In this document: positions 1-8,697 of the stretch, piece after piece | Numbering within the stretch: the first letter of the stretch is position 1 | How the letters are laid out: the number at the start of each line of letters is the position of its first letter | DNA from: a bacterium D16-56 | GTDB lineage: Bacteria > Bacillota > Clostridia > Lachnospirales > Lachnospiraceae | Assembly (NCBI GenBank): GCA_003611875.1 | Contig: RAYY01000012.1 | Span: forward strand, 1-64,000 | DNA: 64,000 nucleotides | Direction of reading: 5' to 3' | Translations under genes and position numbers: made by a program | Notes under the pieces: generated by a model | The model's database searches: none | What the model was told of the DNA's origin: nothing | What the model saw: only the letters and a program-made list of their open reading frames with translations

Positions 1-376
1 AAGAGGAGGGGGCATCCAGTGTGAAATGGGGTGGCTTTCACTTCCAATAATGCACATTATAGGAAGCTCCACAATAAAAGCCGGGATTCCAAGGGGAGGA
101 ATTTCCTGATGATTGTTTTGATGATTTCACCACATGGATGGCGGCAATGTCCCTGGCAGCACTGCCAGGGCAAAAGGTAATTTATGACAAATGTCACTAT
201 ATAAAGTGATGGGTGCCACCTGCAATTTGCTATTCTGGATTGATATAATATATATACTTAGATTTTCTGAGAGCTTAGTGTGAGCAGACTTAATTTACTT
301 AGCGGTTGAAAGTTAACGTGCATCGTGAGTCCTGCGGATATCGCAGAGGTTGTTTAAGGAAAGGGGGATTGTGGTT
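1..376. other. Intergenic region upstream of the first gene
   Basis: No gene start was found here. Bases 151-170 form a palindromic hairpin (CCCTGGCAG, CA, CTGCCAGGG) without a T-tract. Forward frames are open from the window edge to stops near position 50 and near position 109, so the tail of an upstream gene could end here, but the few residues match no family I recognise. The only regulatory signal I would defend is the extended -10 at 241-249. Confidence 0.4.
221..249 (+). promoter_or_regulatory. Promoter with extended -10 for the large membrane protein gene
   Basis: TGATATAAT at 241-249 is an extended -10 (TGn plus perfect TATAAT). TGCAAT lies 17 bases upstream as a weak -35. This predicts a leader of about 120 bases before the ATG at 377. 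Confidence 0.45.
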
Positions 377-3300
377 ATGTGGCTGGTAATGGTTATTTTG
401 TTGAGGCTGGCAGCTCCGATGGTGGAACTAATTGTGATTATAGGTCTTTGCATTGCGAATCGTACACACAAAAATAAGATAAAAGAGCTGACAAAAAGGT
501 TGGATGCAGAGAATGGACGTACAGAAACGGAATGTTGCGTGGAGAAGGAGACAGAGAAAGAATGGGTGCTTGGAGAAATAAGGAGTGATAAAAAATGGGC
601 AGTGATACAAGAACAGAATGGGAACATGACAGAACACAAGAGGGAAGGAAACATACATAAAGAGCAAAGGAGTGTCAAGCAGAAAAAAGCAGTTCCGGAA
701 GAAAGCGGCAGTATGGGAACCATAGCTCTTATGATCGGGGTGGTGTTTGTGGTGTTGGCAGGTCTGGTGTTTGCCACTACTACATGGGAGATTCTGCCGG
801 ATGCGGCAAAGGTATTTTTGGTGCTGGCTTTGGCAGGGATGTTTTTTAGCGTCAGCTTTTTAGCAGAGAAATGGCTGCACATTCATAAAACGGGGAATGG
901 GTTTTATGTGCTGGGGAGTATTTTTTTATTTTTGTCTGTGCTGGCAGCAGCGTATTTTCGGCTTTTAGGGCCTGCATATGTGCTGACAGGGCAAAATCGT
1001 TGGAGAGTGCTGTGGGTGGGAAGTTTGCTGACAGTGGTGATGTTGTTTTTGGGGATCAGGAGATTTTGCGACTGGATTTATACACAGACTTGCTTTTGGG
1101 GATTGACGGTAAGTGTGACTTTTTTGTTGTTGGCGAATGGGGTAAGCAGCGGTATAGGATTTGTAAGCGGGATGAGCATATATGCATGTCTGCTGGTGAT
1201 GGGGGACTGGCTGGCAAGTCGTGTTTTGTCCCAAAATACAGGGAGTGATAAAGGGGGGAGGGGAGAAAACAGTCTGGCAGCAGAGCTTTTGATTGAGGGA
1301 TTTTGCAGATTTGCACCTGTGCATTTCTGGGTGTTTGGGATTCCTATGGCTTTGTATGGTTTTGTGGGTGGTTTTTTTCAGGTCACAGAGTGGTTTGCGT
1401 GGTATGTGCTGTTGGCTTTGGGCGCTGTGGCAATAGGAGCGGCAGTCCAGATTTTGCAATGTTCGAAAAATGAGGGAAAGGGGTTGGTATGTAAAAGGGT
1501 ATGGCTCTGGAAGATAAAGGTGTTTTTTATGTTGACGCTTGCAGGAGCGGTTCATTATCTTGCAGCATGGGGATTTTTTGAATGGTTTGGCGGAGCTCTG
1601 ACCGGAAAGGTGGTTTCCGTTATCACGGCAGAGGCCGTGGTGGGAGTGTGGCTCTTGGGCAGGGAAAAATGGAATTTGGGAGTTCGAACAGACGAGGGGG
1701 ATGCTGCTTGTATGGTACTGCTTTTGGGGGATGTATTGATGCTTCAATGGTTGGCTATGCTGGGACGGATGGCTGGAAGACTGGGTGATTCGGTCGGTCT
1801 GGAGGCTGCATTAACCGGCGCATTGGCAGGAGCGCTGCTTTTGATTGTGGTGATGGGAGTGCAGGGGAAGAAATGGACGGCAGCCCGGGCAGTATTTCCG
1901 CTTCTTTTGTGGTGTGTTGTCTCGCTGCCTTTCAGGGCATGGCTGGATTTTGAGCTGGAATACAGGCTGGTTCAAGGCTGGAAATGGATGGTATCAGACT
2001 GGAGCCATAGGGGCATGCTGGAATTTTTGATGATAGGCGGGCTTGCTTGGTGGGACAATAAGCAGAAAGCAGGGTATAGGATTCCAATCCTAATGATAGG
2101 AACGTGGAATCAGTTTTATTATTTTTCAAAGGATGAGGTGGTGTTTCCGTTTTTTCTGATGCTGTCGGCATACCTTTTGACAGATGTGATAAAAATGCGA
2201 AGGGGAGAGATTACTGCGTTAGAGAAAGAAGGAAGAATAGAGATACTGTGCAGGGCGGTTGGGATTGCCGGAGGATACAGTTTTGCGGGAATCCTTTATC
2301 GAACGGCAGCATTTTATGCTATGGCGGGAGTTTGGTTTGTGATGTATCCTTTTACGGCAGAAAATGGAGTTTTGCGAAATGCGGCGGTTGTGTGGGTGTA
2401 TGTGTTTTTGCTTGCGGCAGAGAGAAGCGCAGTAAGGAACGGGGGAATAAACGGAGGCGAAAAAGAAACGTTTGCTGTGAGCGCTGGAGAACAGATAACC
2501 GGGGAAAGACATGTGTATTGGGATTTTTGCGGATGTGTTTTGACAGCAGCCATGATAGGGGAGTTTTATGGGAATTGGAGGCTGGGGACAGGAAGTCTGA
2601 TTTTGTGCGTGGCAGTGTTTGCCGGATTTTATGGGATGTTTTATTGGGGAAAGCGGATATGGCCTCATTTGATTATTACTTTCATAATACTGCCCATGCC
2701 TCTGGTCTTGGCGTCACGATTTGGATGGACGGAGCGTATTTGGTATTTGACAGTGGCAGGGGGATTTCTGATTACAGGGGTTTTGGCCAGATGCTTCAGC
2801 CGGATTTGTGAACAGGATGAAAGGGTATATGGGGGCTGGAGGGTGGATTGGTACCATGCCTTGGCAGTGCTGCTGTTGTTTCCCATGGCAGTTGGGGGCA
2901 GGGACGGTATGCTGCGGTTTCTTTACTGGATTTTGCTGATTGGATATTTCCTGCAGTATGGGATAGTAAAACCGTGGAAGGCAGCGGCATGGAGCGGAGC
3001 AGCGCTGATGGGGATATTTGCTTTCTGGAGCCAGCCGTTTATAGAGTGGCCTGATCTTTTGGAGTTGGAGATTTATTTGCTGCCAATCGTGCTTTATCTG
3101 TGGGGCATGGGGATGTTGTGGAGGAAAAAGGAGTATGGCTTAATAAAGGGGCAGGAGCAGAAAACAGTAAAAGGAAAATGGGTGGATCGGCTGCAGACCG
3201 CAGGTTATTTGATGTGTCTTTTGGCGCTTTGCACAGATGCCTGGATTCAGCAGGATGTGGCAAATGCTTTGATCCTGGAGGGAATTTGTCTGATTGTGCT

Positions 3301-3481
3301 TTTATGGGCTTTGGTGAAACGGTGTAAACGGTGGGTGAGAATTGCGGCGGCTGTGCTGGTGCTGGTTGCATTGTATATGACAAAGGGTTTTTGGCTGAGT
3401 ATTTCCTGGTGGGTGTATCTTTTGACAGCAGGAATCGGGTTGATCCTTTTTGCGGCAGTGAGTGAGAGGAAAAACGTATGA
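377..3481 (+). CDS. Very large polytopic membrane protein, function unknown
   Basis: This is a 1034-residue protein. It has one N-terminal membrane segment, a charged Lys/Glu-rich stretch (about residues 30-105), then more than twenty hydrophobic segments rich in Trp, Phe and Gly reaching the C terminus. The start at 377 was chosen over an in-frame ATG at 350 because AAGGGGG (361-367) sits nine bases before it. The overall plan (short N-terminal helix, linker, long run of helices without obvious motifs) resembles the large DUF2157- or SCO7613-like membrane proteins of Clostridia, but I saw no signature motif, so no function is assigned. G-rich codons (GGG, TTT, TTG) are heavily used. Translations on the opposite strand are shadows. 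It stands alone, followed by its own promoter-bearing gap. Confidence 0.85.
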   Translation: MWLVMVILLRLAAPMVELIVIIGLCIANRTHKNKIKELTKRLDAENGRTETECCVEKETEKEWVLGEIRSDKKWAVIQEQNGNMTEHKREGNIHKEQRSVKQKKAVPEESGSMGTIALMIGVVFVVLAGLVFATTTWEILPDAAKVFLVLALAGMFFSVSFLAEKWLHIHKTGNGFYVLGSIFLFLSVLAAAYFRLLGPAYVLTGQNRWRVLWVGSLLTVVMLFLGIRRFCDWIYTQTCFWGLTVSVTFLLLANGVSSGIGFVSGMSIYACLLVMGDWLASRVLSQNTGSDKGGRGENSLAAELLIEGFCRFAPVHFWVFGIPMALYGFVGGFFQVTEWFAWYVLLALGAVAIGAAVQILQCSKNEGKGLVCKRVWLWKIKVFFMLTLAGAVHYLAAWGFFEWFGGALTGKVVSVITAEAVVGVWLLGREKWNLGVRTDEGDAACMVLLLGDVLMLQWLAMLGRMAGRLGDSVGLEAALTGALAGALLLIVVMGVQGKKWTAARAVFPLLLWCVVSLPFRAWLDFELEYRLVQGWKWMVSDWSHRGMLEFLMIGGLAWWDNKQKAGYRIPILMIGTWNQFYYFSKDEVVFPFFLMLSAYLLTDVIKMRRGEITALEKEGRIEILCRAVGIAGGYSFAGILYRTAAFYAMAGVWFVMYPFTAENGVLRNAAVVWVYVFLLAAERSAVRNGGINGGEKETFAVSAGEQITGERHVYWDFCGCVLTAAMIGEFYGNWRLGTGSLILCVAVFAGFYGMFYWGKRIWPHLIITFIILPMPLVLASRFGWTERIWYLTVAGGFLITGVLARCFSRICEQDERVYGGWRVDWYHALAVLLLFPMAVGGRDGMLRFLYWILLIGYFLQYGIVKPWKAAAWSGAALMGIFAFWSQPFIEWPDLLELEIYLLPIVLYLWGMGMLWRKKEYGLIKGQEQKTVKGKWVDRLQTAGYLMCLLALCTDAWIQQDVANALILEGICLIVLLWALVKRCKRWVRIAAAVLVLVALYMTKGFWLSISWWVYLLTAGIGLILFAAVSERKNV

Positions 3482-3557
3482 ATTAAATGATGGTTTTGCA
3501 GGCAGAATAATTTCGGGAAACAAGTAAAAACAGGAGGTTTCCCAAATGTGAGTTATG

Positions 3558-3566
3558 TGATATAAT
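3558..3566 (+). promoter_or_regulatory. Extended -10 promoter for the AIM24-like gene
   Basis: TGA followed by TATAAT (3561-3566) forms an extended -10; no good -35 is visible. A small inverted repeat (GGGAAAC 3515-3521, GTTTCCC 3537-3543) precedes it. It has no T-tract, so I do not call it a terminator. Confidence 0.4.
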
Positions 3567-3632
3567 AGGAGCACTTAACGAGTAACACCTGGTTGCTTTG
3601 AAGACGTTTTATCATAATGAGGAGGACAAAAG

Positions 3633-4319
3633 ATGAAATATCGTGTGATTGGAGATACAATGCCTGCTGTTGAGGTGATGTTTGATACGCCGGGGGAGGG
3701 GATGTATACACAGTCAGGGGGCATGGCATGGATGACGGAAGGCATTGAGATGGCTACCAATGCCAAGGGCGGTCTGATGAAGGGAATCGGAAGGATGTTT
3801 GCGGGGGAATCCCTGTTCATGGCCACGTACCGGGCCCAGCGGGCAGGGGCGATGATTGCTTTTGCTTCTACGGTAGCAGGGCGGATTCTGCCGGTGGATG
3901 TGACGGCCACAGGCGGATTGATCTGTCAGAAGGGGGCGTTTCTCTGTGCCCAGGAGAGTGTGAATCTCAACATTACTTTCAGCAAAAAGATTTCGGCAGG
4001 GCTGTTCGGCGGGGAAGGATTTATTCTGCAGGATTTAAGCGGACAGGGCATGGCATTTCTGGAGGTGGATGGAGATTTGGTGGAGAAGACGCTGCAGGCA
4101 GGTGAGGTGCTTAAGGTTGATACAGGCAATGTGGTGGCGTTTGAGAGAACGGTTAGTTATGAGGTAGAGACGGTCAAAGGGCTGGGGAATATATTCTTCG
4201 GCGGTGAGGGATTGTTTTTGACAAGGCTGGTCGGGCCGGGACGTGTGGTGCTTCAGACCCAGAATGTTGCAGAGTTTGCAGGGAGGATTGCGCGGTTTAT
4301 TCCTGCCAGCGGAAAATAG
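3633..4319 (+). CDS. TIGR00266 / AIM24 family protein
   Basis: A 228-residue protein of the TIGR00266 (AIM24-like, DUF124) family, full length. Family features visible are the N-terminal strand with GDTMPAVEV, the SGGMAWMTEGIEM segment, the Gly-rich loops (GGLMKGIGRMF), and repeated FxGEGFILQDLSG / FFGGEGLFLTRL blocks that form the beta-prism sheets. These proteins are soluble and of unknown biochemical function; mitochondrial AIM24 relatives affect inner-membrane organisation. AGGAGGAC ends shortly before the ATG. The gene has its own promoter and is probably monocistronic or leads the short run that follows. No signal peptide or membrane segment is seen. Confidence 0.9.
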   Translation: MKYRVIGDTMPAVEVMFDTPGEGMYTQSGGMAWMTEGIEMATNAKGGLMKGIGRMFAGESLFMATYRAQRAGAMIAFASTVAGRILPVDVTATGGLICQKGAFLCAQESVNLNITFSKKISAGLFGGEGFILQDLSGQGMAFLEVDGDLVEKTLQAGEVLKVDTGNVVAFERTVSYEVETVKGLGNIFFGGEGLFLTRLVGPGRVVLQTQNVAEFAGRIARFIPASGK

Positions 4320-4438
4320 AGACCTGTTGTATTAGTACAGCGCTGCATAAATTCCGGTGAATCCATTGTTTGGCAGCAGGGATTGATTTACCGGATTTTA
4401 GGCAATGCTGTACTGGCAGCCGGAAGGAGGAGACAAAA

Positions 4439-5359
4439 GTGAAATTAGATTTTAAGCCCATACAGGCAGATGACATTGAGCAGTTAGCGCCGTATTTTTG
4501 CCGCAGGCCCAACAGGACCTGCGACAGTGTGGCTTTGGACAGTTTTTTGTGGCGTGATTATTATCATGTACAGTTTGCGGTCAGTGACAAAAAGGCTGTT
4601 CAGTGGCTTATGGAGGAGGACGGGATAAAGCACAGCGCTATGCCTATGTGTGAGGAGGCAGATCTGCCTCATTATTTTTATGAGATGGTGGATTATTTTA
4701 ATACGGTGCTTCATATCCCTTTTAAGATTTATCTGGCAGACGAGGAGGCGGTGGAATATCTGAAGCTCCGGGAATCTGAGGATTTTGAGGTGATTGAGCA
4801 GGAGGATTTAAAGGATTATCTGTATGATGGGGATGCAATGCGGAACTTGTCAGGAAGGAAGCTGCATAAGAAGAAAAATCATCTGAACGGATTTTTGAAG
4901 GAATATGAAGGGAGGTATGAATATCGTCGTCTGTCCTGCAAGGACAGAGGTGAGATCTGGAGCTTTCTGGATAAATGGCGGGAGGAAAAGGGAGAGGTGG
5001 TGGAGAGCCATCTTGATTATGAGGTGGAGGGAATCCATGCGATTTTAAATCATTGCTGCCAGCTTCAGGTCAGGATGTCAGGGGTGTATATTGACGGGAA
5101 GCTGCAGGCGTTTACCATTGGCAGCTACAATCCTTTTGAGAAGATGGCAGTGATTCACATCGAGAAGGCCAACGCAGAGATAAGGGGGCTTTATCAGTTT
5201 ATTAATCAGCAGTTTTTGATTCACGAGTTTCCGGACGCGGTTTTGATTAACCGGGAGGATGATTTGGGACAAGAGGGGCTTCGGAAAGCAAAGATGTCCT
5301 ATAATCCCTGTGGCTTTGCCAGGAAATATCTGGTGAAACAGAAAAATTTTGTTAAATGA
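4439..5359 (+). CDS. DUF2156 family protein (GNAT-fold, lysyltransferase-like)
   Basis: A 306-residue protein starting at a GTG preceded by GGAAGGAGG (4422-4430). The in-frame ATG at 4370 lacks a ribosome site. It matches the DUF2156 family, related to the C-terminal catalytic domain of phosphatidylglycerol lysyltransferases: DSFLWRDYYHVQF near the N terminus, the basic SGRKLHKKKNHLNGF segment in the middle, and NREDDLGQEGLRKAKMSY near the C terminus. Unlike MprF it has no membrane helices, so it is a stand-alone cytosolic acyl- or aminoacyl-transferase-like protein; the substrate is unknown. It is followed 45 bases later by another acetyltransferase-fold gene, suggesting joint transcription. 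Confidence 0.85.
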   Translation: MKLDFKPIQADDIEQLAPYFCRRPNRTCDSVALDSFLWRDYYHVQFAVSDKKAVQWLMEEDGIKHSAMPMCEEADLPHYFYEMVDYFNTVLHIPFKIYLADEEAVEYLKLRESEDFEVIEQEDLKDYLYDGDAMRNLSGRKLHKKKNHLNGFLKEYEGRYEYRRLSCKDRGEIWSFLDKWREEKGEVVESHLDYEVEGIHAILNHCCQLQVRMSGVYIDGKLQAFTIGSYNPFEKMAVIHIEKANAEIRGLYQFINQQFLIHEFPDAVLINREDDLGQEGLRKAKMSYNPCGFARKYLVKQKNFVK

Positions 5360-5404
5360 TCTTTGGTGGAGACAGGGACATCGAAAAGGGCAAAGGAGCG
5401 GCGG

Positions 5405-6484
5405 ATGATAGAATATCTGGAAGGGGAGCACAAACAGCAGTGCCGAAAACTGTGGGAGGAGGCATTTCCTGAGGATTCCAGGGAATTTTGTGATTATTAT
5501 TTTCGGGAAAAGATAAAGGATAACCGGATTCTTGCCCTGACAGATGACGGACAGGTCCAGGCAATGCTTCACAGAAATCCTTATGTGGTTCGGGCGCGGG
5601 AGTATGATTGGCAGGTGGATTATCTGGTAGGGGTGGCTACCTGCAGGGAAAAGCGGCACAGGGGATACATGCGTCGGCTTTTGCTTAAGATGATGGGGGA
5701 TATGCGGCAGGAGAAAATGCCGTTTTGTTTTTTGATGCCGGCGGCGGAAGCCATATACCGGCCTTTTGGTTTTGTGTTTGTATACCGGCAGCAGGGATTT
5801 GTAATGGACAGGGAGAAAGAGGCGGGGGTGCTTCAGGTTAAGGGGCTGATACCAGAGGTGGATTCGGATGAGTATCGGGACAGGCAGCTTTTGGCGGCGG
5901 AATGGATGGAAAGGTGGCTGGGGAGGCATTATCAGCTTTATGCGAAGCGGGACCAAGCCTATCTGAGGCGCCTGGCGGATGAGATGGCCAGTGAAGACGG
6001 TACGCTGGATCTTTTTTATGATGGAGAGAAAATAGCCGCCTTGGCAGGCTGGTGGGGAAGAATAAAGCGGGAGCAGAGGCTGCTTTACGGCGACGAACCG
6101 TATGTGACAATGGCAGACGGCCCGGGAAAGCCGGCGATCATGGCGCGGATTATTTCGCCGGAGGTATTTGTGAATGTGATTCGTCTCAGGAAGGATGCAG
6201 GGCGGGGCCATGGGTGTATTTTGCCTCTCAGACTACAAGATCCGTTGATTCCGGAAAATGACGGGCTGTGGCTGTGGCATCTGGAGCGGGAAAGGTCCTG
6301 GCTGGAAAGGGCTGCCTGGTCAGAGGGAGCGATTCAAGAGCAGGAGGGCTTTCTGCCGCGGCTGTCATTGACAATAGAAGAAATGACGGCCTGGCTTTTC
6401 GGATATGAGATACCCGATGCTGTGAGACCCTATGAAGGCGTAATAGAGCCGCTGCAGGGGATCTTTTTGGATGAGGTTGTTTGA
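5405..6484 (+). CDS. GNAT family N-acetyltransferase, Eis-like
   Basis: A 359-residue protein. The N-terminal half carries a GNAT fold: the acceptor strand with DYLVGVATCREKRHRGYMRRLL corresponds to motif A (R/Q-x-x-G-x-G/A type acetyl-CoA loop, here RHRGYM), followed by MPAAEAIYRPFGFVFVY, a very common signature of Eis-like acetyltransferases. The C-terminal half would hold the SCP2-like domain typical of that group. Start 5405 is set by AAAGGAG (5392-5398). The substrate is unknown. It overlaps or abuts the sirtuin gene downstream, an acetyltransferase next to a deacylase; this arrangement is suggestive but not proof of a functional pair. Confidence 0.85.
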   Translation: MIEYLEGEHKQQCRKLWEEAFPEDSREFCDYYFREKIKDNRILALTDDGQVQAMLHRNPYVVRAREYDWQVDYLVGVATCREKRHRGYMRRLLLKMMGDMRQEKMPFCFLMPAAEAIYRPFGFVFVYRQQGFVMDREKEAGVLQVKGLIPEVDSDEYRDRQLLAAEWMERWLGRHYQLYAKRDQAYLRRLADEMASEDGTLDLFYDGEKIAALAGWWGRIKREQRLLYGDEPYVTMADGPGKPAIMARIISPEVFVNVIRLRKDAGRGHGCILPLRLQDPLIPENDGLWLWHLERERSWLERAAWSEGAIQEQEGFLPRLSLTIEEMTAWLFGYEIPDAVRPYEGVIEPLQGIFLDEVV

Positions 6485-6507
6485 AATTTGATTTGGAGGG
6501 TAAGTGT

Positions 6508-7230
6508 ATGGGGACCATGGAGCAATTAAAACAATGGGTGAAAGAAAGCGGCAATATTGTATTCTTTGGAGGAGCGGGAGTATCTACGGAAAGTGGGATT
6601 CCTGATTTCAGAAGCGTGGACGGGCTTTATAACCAGCAGTATGATTATCCGCCGGAGACGATTATCAGCCATAGCTTTTATAAGAGAAACCCTGAGGAAT
6701 TTTATCGGTTTTATAAAGACCGGATGATCTTTACGGAGGCAAGGCCTAACAGTGCCCATCGGGTTTTGGCAGGGTTGGAGGAGCAGGGAAAGCTGCGGGC
6801 GGTCATTACCCAGAATATTGACGGGCTGCATCAGATGGCAGGAAGTAAGGAGGTTATGGAGCTTCATGGCTCTGTTCACAGAAATTACTGCAGCCGCTGC
6901 GGGCAGTTTTATAGTCTGGCAGATATTCTTGCCATGAATGGAGTGCCTTATTGTAACTGCGGCGGCATGATAAAGCCGGATGTGGTATTGTATGAGGAAG
7001 GGCTGGATCAGGGGATTTTGCAGAAAGCAGTGTCCTATATCCGTCACGCGGATATGCTGATCATCGGGGGCACATCCCTGGTGGTGTATCCGGCGGCAGG
7101 GTTAATTCAATATTACCGGGGGAATAGGCTGGTGATCGTGAACAAAACCGTTACGCCGGCAGACAGCCAGGCAGATCTGGTGATTACCGGGAATATTGGG
7201 GAGGTGTTTTCACAGCTTGCAGATGTCTAA
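6508..7230 (+). CDS. cobB: NAD-dependent protein deacylase (sirtuin)
   Basis: A 240-residue SIR2-family enzyme that removes acetyl or other acyl groups from lysines using NAD. Visible motifs are GAGVSTESGIPDFRS (NAD loop, near residue 20), TQNIDGLHQ, the catalytic His in LHGSVH, a structural zinc site from CSRC (about residue 129) and CNC (about 148), then IKPDVVLYEE and GTSLVVYPAAGL. Every catalytic position I can check is present. The start is the ATG at 6508 behind TTTGGAGGG, not the TTG at 6481 that overlaps the previous stop. Only 23 bases separate it from the upstream GNAT gene. Confidence 0.95.
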   Translation: MGTMEQLKQWVKESGNIVFFGGAGVSTESGIPDFRSVDGLYNQQYDYPPETIISHSFYKRNPEEFYRFYKDRMIFTEARPNSAHRVLAGLEEQGKLRAVITQNIDGLHQMAGSKEVMELHGSVHRNYCSRCGQFYSLADILAMNGVPYCNCGGMIKPDVVLYEEGLDQGILQKAVSYIRHADMLIIGGTSLVVYPAAGLIQYYRGNRLVIVNKTVTPADSQADLVITGNIGEVFSQLADV

Positions 7231-7313
7231 AGACATTGGTATCAGAAGTAGGGGGAAGCAGGGAGGAAAGAGAATTCCGGGAACCGCCGGACAGCGAAAG
7301 GGAGGAGCGGGTT

Positions 7314-7526
7314 ATGGATAAGCGTTGGACTTATGAAGTGGGAGATGTGGTGAAACTAAAAAAGCCTCACCCTTGTGGCAGCCATGAGTGGGAGATCCTG
7401 CGGGTGGGCGCGGATTTTAGGCTGAAGTGTATGGGCTGCGGACACCAGGTGATGACAGAAAGGAAAATGGTTGAAAAAAATGCAAGAGCTTTGACCAAAA
7501 AGAACAGCAGGGAAACGGAGGGGTAA
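7314..7526 (+). CDS. DUF951 domain-containing protein
   Basis: A 70-residue protein of the DUF951 family, found next to replication or core genes in Firmicutes. Family hallmarks are VGDVVKLKKPHPCGSHEWE near the N terminus and the CMGCGHQVM knuckle with RxxVE-like tail; the three cysteines probably bind zinc. GGAGGAGCGG (7301-7310) sits just before the ATG. An upstream in-frame extension to 7236 has no family similarity and was left out. Function unknown. Confidence 0.9.
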   Translation: MDKRWTYEVGDVVKLKKPHPCGSHEWEILRVGADFRLKCMGCGHQVMTERKMVEKNARALTKKNSRETEG

Positions 7527-7615
7527 GCAGGATGAAGCCGGGAGTGCAAAGAAGGAGGAACGGCATTTTACAAATAGGATAGAAATAAAAATAAGAAGAA
7601 ATCATAAGAAAAAGA

Positions 7616-7644
7616 TTGACGCCTGCCGGATGATATGCTATAGT
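7616..7644 (+). promoter_or_regulatory. Promoter of the rpmG-secE-nusG-rplK-rplA operon
   Basis: TTGACG (7616-7621), a 17-base spacer and TATAGT (7639-7644). Transcription should start near 7651, about 80 bases before rpmG. Confidence 0.75.
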
Positions 7645-7667
7645 GTAGTGGCGACTGGAAGAGCGTA

Positions 7668-7695
7668 GGTCTTTTTTTTGTGCTCAAAAAAGACC
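7668..7695 (+). promoter_or_regulatory. Leader hairpin ahead of rpmG
   Basis: GGTCTTTTTT (7668-7677) pairs with AAAAAAGACC (7686-7695) over an eight-base loop, inside the predicted 5' leader. It is mostly A-U and has no trailing U-run, so it is not a normal terminator. It could be a start-proximal stabiliser or a regulatory stem; the role is unknown. Confidence 0.45.
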
Positions 7696-7729
7696 GAGAA
7701 CCAAGAATATTTAAGTGGAGGTGGAAGTT

Positions 7730-7879
7730 GTGCGCACGAGAATCACACTGGCATGTACAGAATGCAAACAGCGTAATTACAACATGACGAAGGATAAAAA
7801 AACCCATCCTGACCGCATGGAAACAAAAAAGTACTGCAGATTTTGTAAAACACATACCCTGCATAAGGAAACCAAGTAA
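7730..7879 (+). CDS. rpmG: 50S ribosomal protein L33
   Basis: A 49-residue L33 starting at GTG, preceded by GTGGAGGTGGAAG. Two CxxC pairs (ACTEC near residue 9 and CRFC near 36) make this the zinc-binding form. RYxxKKN-type features appear as [23 protein letters not shown]. It is the first gene of the rpmG-secE-nusG-rplKA operon, the usual place of an L33 gene in Firmicutes. It is easy to miss because it is short and begins with GTG. Confidence 0.95.
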   Translation: MRTRITLACTECKQRNYNMTKDKKTHPDRMETKKYCRFCKTHTLHKETK

Positions 7880-7891
7880 GGAGTGTGAACA

Positions 7892-8119
7892 ATGGCAGAG
7901 ACTACAAACGCTGCAAACGCCGCGAAGGCTCGCAAACCGAGCTTTTTAAAGGGCTTGAAGGCTGAGTTCAAGAAGATTGTCTGGCCGGACCAGGAGACGG
8001 TTGCCAAGCAGAGCGCCACGGTAGTGGTAGTTACCATTTTGCTGGGGGCAGTGATTGCGCTTCTGGATTATTTGATTAAAAACGGTCTCAACATTATTTT
8101 GTTTTTAGGACAAGGGTGA
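7892..8119 (+). CDS. secE: Preprotein translocase subunit SecE
   Basis: A 75-residue single-span SecE, the small essential clamp of the SecYEG protein channel. Family signs are the amphipathic segment FLKGLKAEFKKIVWP (conserved KKVxWP motif) followed by one membrane helix from about residue 40 to 68. The N terminus is Ala/Lys-rich. It lies 12 bases after rpmG and its stop is five bases before the nusG ATG, the standard secE-nusG coupling. Confidence 0.95.
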   Translation: MAETTNAANAAKARKPSFLKGLKAEFKKIVWPDQETVAKQSATVVVVTILLGAVIALLDYLIKNGLNIILFLGQG

Positions 8120-8124
8120 TTTCT

Positions 8125-8640
8125 ATGGCAGACGCGAAATGGTATGTGGTTCATACCTATTCAGGCTATGAGAACAAAGTAAAGGTGGACATTGAGAAGA
8201 CGATTGAAAACCGCAATCTTCAGGAGCAGATTCTGGAGGTGTCCGTACCCATGCTGGAGGTAGCAGAGACCAAGAACGGCGTGGAAAAGCTGGCGGACAA
8301 AAAGATGTTTCCGGGCTATGTACTGATTCATATGGTGATGAACGACGATACTTGGTATGTGGTGCGGAATACCCGCGGTGTTACGGGCTTTGTAGGGCCG
8401 GGCTCCAAGCCGGTGCCTTTGAGCGAGGCTGAGATGACAGGTCTTGGATTTGTCAGAAAAGATGTGGTGGCGGAATTTGAGATCGATGATACGATTGTCG
8501 TTACTGCCGGCGCGTGGAAGGATACCATCGGAGCCGTCAAGTCTATCAATGAAGGCAAAAAGACCCTTACGATCAATGTTGAAATGTTTGGCCGGGAGAC
8601 GCCGGTTGAGCTGAGCTTTACAGAAGTAAAGAAAATGTAA
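8125..8640 (+). CDS. nusG: Transcription termination/antitermination factor NusG
   Basis: A 171-residue NusG with the NGN domain (WYVVHTYSGYENKV at the N terminus, FPGYVLIHM, TRGVTGFVG) and a C-terminal KOW domain (IVVTAGAWKDTIGAVKSI). It binds RNA polymerase and affects pausing and Rho-dependent termination; a rho gene is also in this window at 16970. Start 8125 was preferred over 8116 because the family begins MxxxKWYVVHTYSGYE. In the KOW domain the usual GPF segment reads GAW. Confidence 0.95.
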   Translation: MADAKWYVVHTYSGYENKVKVDIEKTIENRNLQEQILEVSVPMLEVAETKNGVEKLADKKMFPGYVLIHMVMNDDTWYVVRNTRGVTGFVGPGSKPVPLSEAEMTGLGFVRKDVVAEFEIDDTIVVTAGAWKDTIGAVKSINEGKKTLTINVEMFGRETPVELSFTEVKKM

Positions 8641-8651
8641 CAGAGGCAGAA

Positions 8652-8678
8652 GTGGGAGGGACATCCCGACAATACCAC
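8652..8678 (+). promoter_or_regulatory. L1-type mRNA hairpin upstream of rplK
   Basis: GTGG (8652-8655) pairs with CCAC (8675-8678). An inner GGG/CCC stem closes an ACAT loop, leaving an asymmetric internal loop (GA opposite GACAATA). A second copy at 9263-9290 is almost identical. Position and shape fit the ribosomal protein L1 autoregulatory site, which imitates the L1 site in 23S rRNA. Assignment is by structure and context only. Confidence 0.55.
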
Positions 8679-8697
8679 AATATAGGAGGTCATTATC

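Noticed and set aside
965-1747. 260-codon minus-strand frame
   Set aside because: Shadow of the large membrane protein, Ser/His/Pro-rich noise.
5078-6211. 377-codon open frame on the minus strand
   Set aside because: Antisense to the GNAT gene and the end of the DUF2156 gene; the translation is Pro/His-rich with no family pattern or ribosome site.
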